Part shown: positions 43,595-53,150 of the stretch, in pieces
Position numbering within the stretch: the stretch's first letter is position 1
Layout: each line of letters begins with the position of its first letter
From: Hymenopellis radicata
Taxonomy: Eukaryota; Basidiomycota; Agaricomycetes; Agaricales; Physalacriaceae
NCBI GenBank assembly: GCA_015501595.1
Contig: JADNRX010000275.1
Location: 1-64,000, forward strand
Reading direction: 5' to 3'
Length of the DNA: 64,000 nucleotides
Notes under the pieces: model-generated
The model's input: only the letters and a program-made list of their open reading frames with translations
Told to the model about the DNA's origin: nothing
Database searches by the model: none
Position numbers and translations under genes: made by a program

Positions 43595-44450
43595 TTACCA
43601 CTTCTCGTGGGCGGGTCTCACTGTTAATATTCTTCGTTAACCGAAGCTGTGCTTATAGGTATGGAGACACTCACAATCCAACTCCCACGTCCACGCCGAA
43701 CGCCTCTGATCTAGCAAACCCAAGTACGCCTGTACCCAACACGAAATTGAAATGAGCACAGCGTGTCAGAACGGGAGGTCGACTTACCTCAGCGATATCC
43801 TCGGGATCCAACCGAATATCCGCATTCTTCTCCCACTCGGGATCGTTCCTCCTCTCCTTGTTCCGGCCGGTGACTATGACCCCATCAATAACCGCATGCG
43901 CCACGTGAACATTCTCTTTCCCAAACTCCTTTGACAAGCTCTGACTCAGCGCCCTCAACGCGAACTTGCCCGCGCTGAACACACTGGTAGTCGTATTTCC
44001 CCGCAGACTCGCCGTAGCTCCCGTGAAGATGAGCGTCCCTCGTTTACCACGGTCATCAATCTCGTTGGCTTTGAACCGCGTGATGGCGGCGTTGGCAAAA
44101 GCGAATGCACCCTCGATGTTGCTTTGGGTGACTTTCTGGATATCGGATGGGGTTACTTGTAAGAAGGGCTTCCACACGCCATCGCCGGCGTTGTAGATCG
44201 CGACTCGGAGCTGTCCAGCAGGAAGAGACTCGAACGCAGCAGTGACATCATCGTACGAGTACGAAGCCACTGGCAATGCTACCGCTTTGCCACCAGCGCC
44301 TTTCAGTTCGTCGGCGAATTTGGAAAGGCTGTCGGCGTTTCGCGCGACGAGGGCAAGCGTGTAGCCGCGCTTCGCGAGGAGACGCGCAACGGCGGCACCC
44401 GTACCTGCGCCTGATCCTACTCCTGCGATGATGGCGATTGGAGTGCTCAT
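43595..44450 (-). CDS. Short-chain dehydrogenase, atypical active site
   Basis: Exons 44450-43788, 43729-43675 and 43620-43595 give 247 residues. The NAD(P)-binding motif is IIAGVGSGAGTGAAVARLLA, the second glycine-rich strand pairs with LALVARNADSL, and the C-terminus QRRSAWTWELDLRPAHEKW is typical of a fungal/bacterial SDR subgroup. The catalytic YxxxK appears as FSAGK: Phe replaces the proton-donating Tyr, as often seen in this subgroup, so normal dehydrogenase chemistry is doubtful. It shares a 690-bp divergent promoter region with the O-methyltransferase. Confidence 0.85.
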
Positions 44451-45143
44451 GGTGGTTTGGGAATCTCCACAGCGACGGCTTTCTCTTTAAAAGCAAGTCA
44501 ATAGTGATCGATCAGCTAGTAAGCGACTTACCAAGCTGACCGAAGCATGAGACTTCGCATCAGTATGGCGTATTCCGTGAAGACGGCGCTATAACGAAAG
44601 TTGTGCGTATTTGTGGGCAGCCCAAGTCATCCGCAGCTGTTGCGATCTCACGAACACTCAGCTAGCAGACAGAGAAAACCTTGATAAGAAAACCGTACCT
44701 ATTATATCTAGTTTCACGCTAGTTCAGCCCGTCAAACGACAGGTTGGAATCTAAAAAAGCACTTGGTGGCCACGGTCTAAGGCTCTTTCGTGGTATGATC
44801 AAGACAAAAAACCTAGGTGGTGAAGGTGTGAGCGTATGTTGGTTTCCAATTGATATCCGAACATACATTATGAAGTTGAAGAACAGAGGTCGCCGAAGAC
44901 GCCGAAGACAGGTCGCTTTCGGGACAAAGAGGTCCTCATAGATCAGAGATAGTCAGCTCCTGTAAATTATCTGATAAGAAAGGATAGGCACGGATTGGGC
45001 ACGGAACTGCCGCGCAGCTGCCCAAATCACGCTGCAGCTAAATATCATATATGTCAGATATATAATGCTAATGTGCAATACACCTTACCGTCGTCTCTAC
45101 CGCCCGTCCCGTTTTCCAACGACTACACTGCCGCATTTCAAGC
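44451..45143. other. Divergent promoter region, SDR and O-methyltransferase
   Basis: No gene is seen. The gap separates the starts of the minus-strand SDR and the plus-strand O-methyltransferase and could co-regulate both. It lies between the arms of the mirror duplication and is single-copy here. Confidence 0.4.
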
Positions 45144-45999
45144 ATGACCGAATCAGCTGCCCATCCTCCTGGGTATGGTTTCCGACAACCAACAACTTAC
45201 GAGGACTGGGCTCGCTCCGACAAATACTTCGAATCTCTGCTCATAACTCCCGACGCAGGGCTGAACAGTGGAGTCGAGAATAGTTCAAAGAACGGTCTGC
45301 CCGACATCGCCGTCAGCGCTACGCAAGGCAAATTCCTCCACCTGCTAGCCAAGTCAATTGGCGCGAAGAGGATAGTTGAGGTGGGGACATTGGGAGGGTG
45401 CGTTTCCCATAGGAGCATTTGGGTGTCGAAGATCTGATATCAATTCAGGTATTCAACGACATGGTTGGCTCGAGCGCTCCCGGACGATGGAGAACTGGTC
45501 ACGTTTGAGTTGGAGGATAAACATGCGAAAGTAAGAAGACAGTACCATCGAGATGCACAAACGTTGACAGTCCCGCAGGTCGCAGAAGAGAACCTGGCCA
45601 ATGCCGGACTTGCTTCCAAAGTCAAAGTTGTCGTTGGCCCGGCCCGTTCGTCCATGAAGGAGCTCCCTGCCACGCCCAAATTCGACTTGGCGTTCATTGA
45701 TGCGGATAAGGAGTCGAACCTGGAGTATTTTGAGGAAGCGAAGAGGGTAATCCGGAGCGGGGGAGTTATTGTGAGCTTTTGCCGTTTGTAGCTGGCTTTA
45801 AATGCTGACCGCCGTGCAGGTCGTCGACAACGTTGTCCGTAATGGCAAAGTGTCTGACCTCGAGTACGATGATCCAAGCTCAGAGGGAGTCCGCCGCCTC
45901 GTCAATGCAATCCAAAACGATGCCGAGGTGGACGCGACTGTCATTGGAACCGTCGGAGACAAGGGATATGACGGATTCTTATATGCTATTAGGAAATAG
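45144..45999 (+). CDS. SAM-dependent O-methyltransferase, CCoAOMT-like
   Basis: Exons 45144-45397, 45449-45530, 45579-45770 and 45820-45999 join in frame for 235 residues. The SAM-binding motif I is IVEVGTLGGYSTTWLARALP. The acidic loop holding the second SAM contact reads VTFELEDKHAKVAEENL. The metal-site region FDLAFIDADKESNLEYFEEA and VVDNVVRNGKV match class I O-methyltransferases of the caffeoyl-CoA type, which need a divalent cation and methylate catechol-like hydroxyls. It sits in the single-copy centre of the mirror duplication. Confidence 0.9.
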
Positions 46000-46062
46000 T
46001 CATCAAATGAATAAACCGTCTCCGAAGATCTCCCTTCACGGAAATTCCTGTCTAAGCGGACG

Positions 46063-46614
46063 CTAGTCTGAGGCCGGGCTCCTTTCTAACAGACAACATT
46101 CGAGGAATGTTCGCCACATGGTCAAGATGCTAGCTAGTAGCATCGTCGGAGAAATCGGATTGTGTTCGCTGTGAGCGATAATTACTGGGTGCACCAAATG
46201 CTGGCAGAAGGGAGACTCACCTCCTTGGGTATCCCGCTTCGTCTCCAAGAGCGTCATCGCACCGCTATAGACGCCGGAGACGATAATGGCCGTTCCTTTC
46301 AAGTGCTCATGGGGGTAGAAAACAGGCAGATTTCGGAAAATTCCGAGTGCACGGCATGTCTGTTCTTGTACTTTCCCAATCTCCGCGCACGAGAGGTAGA
46401 GACACAATTTGGACGCAATCATCCGCGTTGTACGCCCATTGCCATCCTGTTCATATTCTAAGTAAGGCACGACCGCAAAGAAAGGAATTACATTGAAAGG
46501 CCTAGGGTGGCACCGGGCAAGCACGACATGGAGCCAGCAGGCAAGACCGAAAGAATTGTCAAAGTCTGTGCTAGTCATCGCCGTACACTGAGAAAATGAG
46601 GGTATAGGAATCAA
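46063..46614 (-). CDS. ORF with a Fic-like DGNGRTTR motif
   Basis: One frame of 183 codons contains FFAVVPYLEYEQDGNGRTTR followed by MIASKLCLYLSC. DGNGRxxR is the second half of the Fic active-site motif HxFx(D/E)GNGRxxR, used for AMP transfer. The leading His is not in place, and the rest does not align convincingly with Fic domains. Length and lack of introns are compatible with a chance frame. It lies between the O-methyltransferase and the decayed mirror arm. Confidence 0.25.
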   Translation of the reverse strand: MIPIPSFSQCTAMTSTDFDNSFGLACWLHVVLARCHPRPFNVIPFFAVVPYLEYEQDGNGRTTRMIASKLCLYLSCAEIGKVQEQTCRALGIFRNLPVFYPHEHLKGTAIIVSGVYSGAMTLLETKRDTQGGESPFCQHLVHPVIIAHSEHNPISPTMLLASILTMWRTFLECCLLERSPASD

Positions 46615-46841
46615 TGCGTTTTCCTAGGAAAGAATTGTCGGGACTTCATGCCCACCATGGAATCGGATGGCCGACAAGGGATATGGCAGGGATATGATGG
46701 CAACTGATTCAAATCGGATTGTGAACATCGCTAGTCCGCCGAATACGTATGTCATGATATGTATTTTCACAGACTCTCCTTCCTTCACAATCCGATAAGT
46801 TAGGACTCGTAGCCTCAGGCAACTTGAATCTTACTAGTAGA

Positions 46842-47253
46842 GTTACCGGGAGCTACGGCGAGTCTGCGGAGAGATACGATGTTTAGCGCGGGCCGTTGAG
46901 GGCGCTGGGTCAAAACTTGTTGAAGGAGTTTGGGAAGGAGAATGTTCACGTGGCGCATCATGATGCTATTGATGGGGTAATAGCCACCGGGCGGAACAAT
47001 TGAGGGGAGGAACTTGGGAGGAACGATCCTGCATGGGAGCAGAACACAATGTTCGTTTGGACCCCACGGAGGTAGGCCCACCCCCCGTTCTGATACGCTG
47101 TGCTCATTACAATTTCGTGTCGGTTACAGGCGTACTTGAGTTGGATCAGAGACGTTCGGCGTGGACGTGGGAGCGGACTGTAAGTGTCTCCATACCTATT
47201 ATGAGCACAGCGTCGGCTAAACGACAGTGAGACCCGCCCACAAAAAGTGGTAA
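46842..47253 (+). pseudogene. SDR pseudogene, right mirror arm
   Basis: The DNA follows the last third of the SDR gene at 43595-44450, including the intron and the exon ending CCCGCCCACAAAAAGTGGTAA. It keeps KEFGKENVHVAHH and QRRSAWTWE but has small deletions and a TGA after the GRNN position. The N-terminal two thirds, with the cofactor site, are missing. Confidence 0.85.
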
Positions 47254-47640
47254 AGAATGAATCCCGAAAAATGTATCGCCTATCGGGGAGAAGCTTAATC
47301 AGAATGCATTCTACTTCATCCATACGACAATGAGACTCGCCCACAAAAAGTGGAATCCCGAAAAATGTATCGCCTATCGCCGGGGAGAAGCTTAATCAGA
47401 ATGGATTCTACTTCAAGTACACGCATCCAGGAAGACCCTCCCCTGGATTGAATACGTGCATGTTGTTAGGCGCAGCATGATCCCAGAATTCTAGTATCGG
47501 AGAGAAGCTTAGTCTGGACTCTGCGTTCTCCTTCAAGTATACCGCATCGACTGGAAGACCCTCCCCTGCATTGAATACGTTCATGTCGATAGGTACAGCA
47601 TGATCCCAGAATTGTAGCCCGCATGGAAAGAAGAAGTGTC
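47226..47640 (+). repeat. Local tandem copies inside the right arm
   Basis: The block TGAGACCCGCCCACAAAAAG to GAAGCTTAATCAGAATG repeats after 103 bp (47228, 47331), and the following GAAGCTTA, GAAGACCCTCCCCTG and AGCATGATCCCAGAATT markers occur again about 117 bp later. The left arm has one copy (near 43440-43560). Confidence 0.75.
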
Positions 47641-47717
47641 ATGGGAATACTTAAGGTGGCGGAGAGTATAAAGAGCGCGATGGCGTTGGCACACCATCCA
47701 TCGACCCCGTAGCTACT

Positions 47718-48408
47718 ATGTCTGTTTCCGAAGCCCAACAAAAAGCAGGCGAGAAATGGATCGCCGACGTGGGGGCTTCCTGATTTCTACGCGTATCCTT
47801 CTGACTGAATCTTTCCAGTTCTACCACCTCATGGAGACCTTTGACTTGAGAAAATGGACTTCGACATGTCTTGAATCCGACGTGGCGTTCAATTTTACGA
47901 ACATGCAGCCGCTGAAGGGCCATGAAGGGGTGCATTCGGTGTTTGTGCAGATGGCGGGAGGCGTGAGCCGCATGACCCACCAGTGAGTGTCTTTGCTCCA
48001 GTTGCTTATGGCATTCATGTGCTGATGAGGCGCCATAGGCTGAATGATGGTATTCGTCTCCCCCCAGGGTGTTCACATGCGGTGTCCTTGACCACTCCTT
48101 ATATAGTGAAAGTTCTTCCCGATCGAATTTTGGTTGCGTCTACGGTCAACTATAGGTTTGTGAATGGAGAGAGAACGTCTATGAAAGTGTTCAGTATTGT
48201 GCACAAAGGGCCAGAGGTGCGTTGGTTGTCGTGACGGGAGTGTCGACTCACCAGGATTTAGGACGAGAGAGCGAAAGGTTATGACATTTATGGTGATTTT
48301 GCGCCTATGTGGCAGATTGTGGCAGAGTTGCAGGTGAAGGTGCAGAGGAGAAGAGTTCCCTCTAACGGGTTCCGCGCTACGCTCCGTAGGGGCGACGGTG
48401 TATATTAG
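47718..48408 (+). CDS. SnoaL/NTF2-like protein, right copy
   Basis: Exons 47718-47768, 47819-47982, 48039-48216 and 48262-48408 keep one frame for 179 residues. It differs from the left copy by substitutions throughout (for instance LMETFDLRKWTSTCLESD, VFVQMAGGVSRM) and by a longer C-terminus ending RATLRRGDGVY. Unlike its neighbours in this arm it has no stop or frameshift, which suggests it is still used or was duplicated recently. Ligand and reaction are unknown. Confidence 0.65.
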
Positions 48409-48540
48409 CAAAGAAACGACTCAGTGTATATTAGAAAGAAACGACTCAGTGGCCTTGGATTGAAAACAACGCCCACGTGGATGAGGCTGTTCCTAGCTTA
48501 CTGAGATAAAAGACGTGAAGGAAAGTCAATACGGCCGCCA

Positions 48541-49090
48541 TCATCCCGAATAGACCAATTGCCGCGATGGCCACTTGCGACCTGCCACAAGATCGCTGAA
48601 TGCACAAAGTACATAACAAGCCATCGCCATGTCGCGTTTAGCCGCCAGCAGGGACGGCGTGTGCGGTATACCAGCTGTCGGCGGTAGGGTGCAAGGCGCC
48701 AGGTTGAAAGTCATCCGGATGGCGTTGCAGAACTCTACGCAGGCGCTCGGAGGTGGCGATGTCCGCACTTAGCTGGATCGCGTCGAGCACTACGCATCAT
48801 GTGGAATCATTCCCACAGGCGATTCACGGAGAATGGTGGTTATGATGCGGTTCAGGCCGTCTCGTTCCAGCATTACATGCATTTCAGCGCGAGCGAAGGA
48901 GTCATGGCGGTGACAGAACAGAACGCGATCTTGAAGGGCGACAAGGTCGTTTGGAAAGATCGAGCGATGATATGCTGCCAATGGGGAAAGATGTATCTGC
49001 CTGGACCGGAGATGGGTGGGAAGTCCTCGGGATGCATGGCGCGCATGGTGCAGGATGAACTAAGGCGAGGATTATCGCGGGCGACGGTAT
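48541..49090 (-). pseudogene. Remnant of the unknown gene, right mirror arm
   Basis: The minus strand starts MRAMHPEDFPPISGPGRYIF, PHWQHIIARSF and then jumps to NDLVALQDRVLF, skipping about 130 residues that the left copy has between these points. It continues with MLERDGLNRIITTILRESPV, breaks frame after IPHDA, and carries FCNAIRMTFNLAP and AMACYVLCAFSDLVAGRK before homology ends at 48541. Its first exon is in frame where the left copy is shifted by one base. Confidence 0.85.
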
Positions 49091-49639
49091 GGTGATGGCT
49101 TGAGACAGCGCTATCCGGTAGTGTTGGACACAACGGGTATCCGAACAATCTTGACAAACGCCCGTCAGTAAAGGGAGAACAGCGAGAAGACAATAGAAGC
49201 AGAGACAATAGCAATGAAATTCATCTGTCGTGTTGTTTAAACAGTTGACTATATGGGCTTTTGGGTTCCAACAATAACAGAAACTAAAATATGTCGCAGA
49301 CAAAAGAAATGGTCCAAGAGGAATGGCTAGTTACGCTTCAATGGGAAGGCTAACGGTACTTAAACGGGAGACGACTTACCGGTGTTATATTCACTTCCGT
49401 CGGGCGGAGCAGGAAGCCTAGCTGATACTGCGACAATTTCAAAGGGATAGAGGGGGAGGGGACCGTTCGTTTCTCAAGCAAAGCGTTACTACGGGGGAGC
49501 TAGCATCGTCGAGTCGGACGAACGATTCAATTATTTGCTTCTGTTCACTATCAGGAAATCATCGAGCGAAAGTGAAGATCATGATCCCACCATAATGCCA
49601 GCGTCGCGACGTCCCCGGCGTTGTTGGCCATCTTTTCGA

Positions 49640-50110
49640 ACGATCATCGTGATGGTAAAGTGCGAGGCGAATCTATTGGGCAGGTAGGCCATAGTGCCCT
49701 GCGCAAGGCCTCCTGCTTATCCTCCGGGTGAGAAACAGCTGCTGTTCCCCAAGTTCGGCATTTATCGCGTTCAGTGACGATGTACAAAGGACCACCAGGC
49801 GCTTCGCGACTGTGTGCGCCGTTCACGTATTGGATTCCGTTCGCTTTGGCGTCCTTCGAATACGTTGCCCGACTTTTAGCAACGTAACGCGTCGCGCCAT
49901 CGGGGGAGAATGAGAATGCAGCTTCGGCGTTTACGGTGACCGACAACTCGAAGCCTAAGTCGCCTCCTGCGAAAGGGCTTCCGGACATCAGATTGAGATT
50001 CGATGCACACAGAAAGGGTAAAGAGAACTCACGCTAATTCAGCAGAGGCTTCCGGCGCGAGGGCTCGTTTCAAGACCTGACCGCTGGTCCTGGTAGGTTC
50101 CTACATTAGA
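49640..50110 (-). pseudogene. Truncated member of the LYLVTG family
   Basis: The minus strand has LKRALAPEASAEL, an intron, and then GGDLGFELSVTVNAEAAFS, IQYVNGAHSREAPGGPLYIV and RDKCRTWGTAAVS. The same order (SFDASAEA, GGGFGIEFST, YQYVNVDLGRR, LYLVTGCDKCLSWGAAAF) occurs in the longer gene at 55883-57360. The N-terminal GYPLWIPEP region and the acidic C-terminal region of that gene are absent here, so this is a fragment or a truncated gene. Confidence 0.5.
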
Positions 50111-51059
50111 GTCAGTCCATGTCATCAATCAGGATCACAAACCAACAACATTGGCAGCTGTCCATTTCAGAACGACTGTAGCGGCGTCATGAGACGCGCC
50201 GGAACGAGGCTGAAAAAGACATAGACGCACCTTCTGGCCAAGCAAGTTCTAATTCCTCGATATATAGGTCTCAGACCGCTCCCTTTTTCGATTTGGGCAT
50301 CTCAACCGCGATAGAACGAAATAAGCGTCTGCAAAGTAGCGTCGCATTCGGGGGACAGCGGTTCATCTTGCGTCCATGGTTCCTCCAAGTTATGGCGACG
50401 TAGTCGAGTTCAAGCGGGATGATGATGATGGTCGGAAAGCAGGCTGCCAGGCGATCTTTGCCGGCGGCACTTTCTCAAGGCCTCCATTTCAAGTTCAACA
50501 ACTACTTCGAAAATTCGCTCTCTTATGAGAGACCATGGATAGTCATTGGAAAGAACTCCTGAGATACAAAGTGGTTTCCCTCTGGACAGAGTATTATTCG
50601 CTAACCTTTTGACATCGGGTATCTGAGAAGCCTTCTTGCTCGCTCTTTAAGAGGAACGTGAGCGTCAAGAACGTCGGGGAGGTATAAAGATAATGTAGAT
50701 AGCATGCTTGAATAGTGTATACAACAAGAGCATAACAAAACCAACAACGAAAGCAGATACCAGTGATCATAAATGAAACCCTTCTCTAATAGTAATGAAC
50801 GACTCGAAACCAGGGCCCACATCAACTGCCAGATCGACCAGTCCTCCTACAGTAGAATATTGCATGTAGCCATACCTAGTCCATGTTATATTTACACCAG
50901 TGTATCCCATCTCCGAATTTCTCATGACAAACCAGCAATAGGCTCATGACCTAAGCCTGTGGAGAGCTAACTCCCGATTTGGAGTTAGCTAATCCTAATC
51001 GGGAGTTAGCAGCCGTGATGCCGATGAGCTCGTTCTTGACCAGCGACGCGCTTGTTGAG
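50111..51059. other. Intergenic stretch
   Basis: No gene is recognised. Short direct repeats of CTAACTCCCGATT and its complement occur near 50965-51010. Confidence 0.3.
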
Positions 51060-51730
51060 GACCCCAGTGCCCTCGTTGTCCACTATACTACCATTTTAGA
51101 TGTCTGTGAATCGGTTGGCGTCGTTTCCGGGCGCGCGCGACGCCTCGTTCAGGCTCCAGACTGTCATCACCTCCTCCGGCCATATTCTGGCCACCTTTTC
51201 CTCTCTGCCGGGCCTCCATCTACCTCGTCTTGATGGATCCTACCATTTTAGACGTCTAGGAATTGATTGGCATCGTCTCCGGGAGCGCGCGACGCCTCGT
51301 TCAGGCTCCAGACCGTCATCATCTCCTCCTGCCATATTCTGGCCACCTTTTCCTCTCTGCTGGGCTCCATCTACCTCGTCCTGATGGATCCTACTATTTT
51401 AGATGCCTGGGAATCGATTGGGGCTGTCCCCGGATGCGCTCGACGCCTCGCTCCCGCCCCAGAGCATCATCACCTCCTCCTACTTCCATTCATCTGGGTG
51501 CACTTTGCTCTGCTCCAAGGCCCCAGTGCCCTTGTCGTTAGAGACCCTACTGTTTTAGATGGCTAGGAATCGATTCCAGCTGGTTTCGGACCTGCACGAG
51601 TTCACGTTCCTGCTCGAGAACGCCACCTCCTCCTCCTTCCATATTCCACTCACATTTTCTGGATTTTGAAGCCTTTCTCTTAGTTGTCATTCCCACTACT
51701 ACTGTTTTAGAGGATTATGAATATGGACTT
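51060..51730 (+). repeat. Second minisatellite, about 151-bp units
   Basis: TTTTAGA(T/C)G or TTTTAGAGG starts at 51094, 51246, 51397, 51553 and 51704 (periods 152, 151, 156, 151). Units share GACGCCTCG, CTCCTCC, CATATTCTGGCCACCTTTTC and GGATCCTAC. Two central units are close copies, the outer ones more diverged. The sequence is unrelated to the 151-bp array at 7270. Confidence 0.85.
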
Positions 51731-52336
51731 GAATTGTTTTTGAATCTGTATAGGGTGTTGAGTTCCTTGTACTGTGCCTGCTTGACCCGAATAAAATCTG
51801 CCTGCGTCTATCGACTTCACGCGCCGCAGGCCCCAAAAAAATTAAGAATTCACTTGCCGACAACTCACAAAGAAGCAGTCTTTGCACTGTACATGGCACA
51901 GCTCGAACGTCGCACCAGCAAAACTTGAAGCGTATCCGCGGTACCACTAACCACTATACTACTGCTCCACAAGGGCCCGCTGCGCGGGCCCGTAACAAGA
52001 AACACAACTGACGTCTCCGAGTCGTGGGAGTTTTCTACCACAAAAGGTAGAATCGCTATCGCTATCGATAGCGACCCCACAGGCAACGTCAGCGAGCCGT
52101 AACAAGTCGCCTGCGGCGACTTGAATTCTCCACAGACTTAGCACATGAGCCAGGTAATACAACAAATAGAAATACACACAGAGCACGTGGTAATAATCAA
52201 GAAGAAAACCTAGTGATGAAAAGAATAGAGATGAATAACTCCAGGAAGGGACTCTAGAACTAAGTAGTAGAAGATAATGTAAACAATAGTAGTATAAAAA
52301 GTGCAATCACTCCAGAGATAAAACCCCAACCATATG
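51731..52336. other. Intergenic stretch
   Basis: No gene is recognised. CGCTATCGCTATCGATAGCG near 52051-52072 is self-complementary in part. Confidence 0.3.
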
Positions 52337-52819
52337 CTAGAAAGAGGACCATGTTGGAGGCTGATCCGCTCTGGGCATAGGACTCCCATCCCATTTCCAC
52401 GCCGTCGACTGATAATACGCTGACTCCCCTCCGTCCACCTCTTTCATCGTACTGAGACCAAGAGGATCCGCTGGTTCAAGTTCCTCCGTTGTGAGATCTG
52501 GGAAAATGAGCGGGCGATCCTCCAGCTTGCAGCTGGAAGTCGATGGATCCTCCAGCTGGCCGAACGAGCTGGAAATCAATGGAAATTCCAGCTCGCCGAA
52601 CGAGCTGGAAGTCGACGACGACCCGGAAGAATACGCTATGACGAGGTCAGGCGTCGCAGCCCTCGATCCCGTCTCGGTCTCGAACGAAGAATAGTAGTCG
52701 GAGGGCTGGAGCTCGTCGGGGATAGGCGGTGAAGACGGTCGTCCGGGCCCCGCGATTTTACCGTGGCCGCGACCGTGCATGCACGGTAGCGGCTCACGGC
52801 TGCACGGTAGCACAGCCAC
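52337..52819 (-). CDS. Small Ser/Pro-rich ORF, unrecognised
   Basis: A frame of 160 codons contains a short internal repeat (SSSFGELEFPLI, SSSFGQLEDPST, SSCKLEDRPL) and ends WKWDGSPMPRADQPPTWSSF. No family is recognised. It could be the start of a decayed retroelement gag gene or a chance frame. Confidence 0.25.
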   Translation of the reverse strand: MAVLPCSREPLPCMHGRGHGKIAGPGRPSSPPIPDELQPSDYYSSFETETGSRAATPDLVIAYSSGSSSTSSSFGELEFPLISSSFGQLEDPSTSSCKLEDRPLIFPDLTTEELEPADPLGLSTMKEVDGGESAYYQSTAWKWDGSPMPRADQPPTWSSF

Positions 52820-53150
52820 AGCCCAAATTGATTTGTCCTCCCAGTCGCCTAGAGTACCTACCGTCTAGGCAGACAAGTCATGTCCTGTAAATAGCTTGAG
52901 TCAATGTACTTGCAGTCAATGAAAAGAACCCTGATGAAGCCCAAAAATCACCAAATACCGTCGAAGTCCTCCTAGCCAAAAGTGCCGTGCGCACGGTAGG
53001 CCCTGCAGCGGCCACGGTAGCACGGCACTCGCACGGTAGTCACCACGGTAGCGGCCACGGTACTGTCACGGTCACCACGGTAGCGGCTGTGGCTCGGGCA
53101 CGGTTGCACGGCACTCTTCGCTCTCACGGCACTGACACGGTAGCGTGACA
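52770..53150 (+). repeat. CACGGTAG short-motif cluster 1
   Basis: CACGGTAG and CACGGTAGC recur more than ten times, irregularly spaced, with variants GGCCACGGTA and CACGGCACT. A second, similar cluster is at 54996-55095. Confidence 0.6.

Larger units (their letters stand above)
40695..44450 (+). repeat. Inverted duplication, left arm
   Basis: Order on the plus strand: unknown gene (+), SnoaL-like gene (-), SDR gene (-). The right arm 46842-49505 carries the same three in mirror order and opposite orientation. Matching anchors include CTAGCTC near 40695 against 49505, CCATTTCTTTTGTCTGCGAC near 40907 against 49310, and the SDR C-terminal exon. The left arm is the more intact one. Confidence 0.88.
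46842..49505 (-). repeat. Inverted duplication, right arm
   Basis: The arm mirrors 40695-44450: SDR remnant (+), SnoaL-like gene (+), remnant of the unknown gene (-), then about 400 bp of matching flank up to 49505. It is about 1.1 kb shorter than the left arm through deletions in the SDR and in the unknown gene, partly offset by extra local tandem copies at 47226-47640. Confidence 0.88.

Noticed and set aside
47651..48076. Minus-strand frame of 141 codons
   Set aside because: It is antisense to the right SnoaL-like gene, whose exons are conserved with the left copy.
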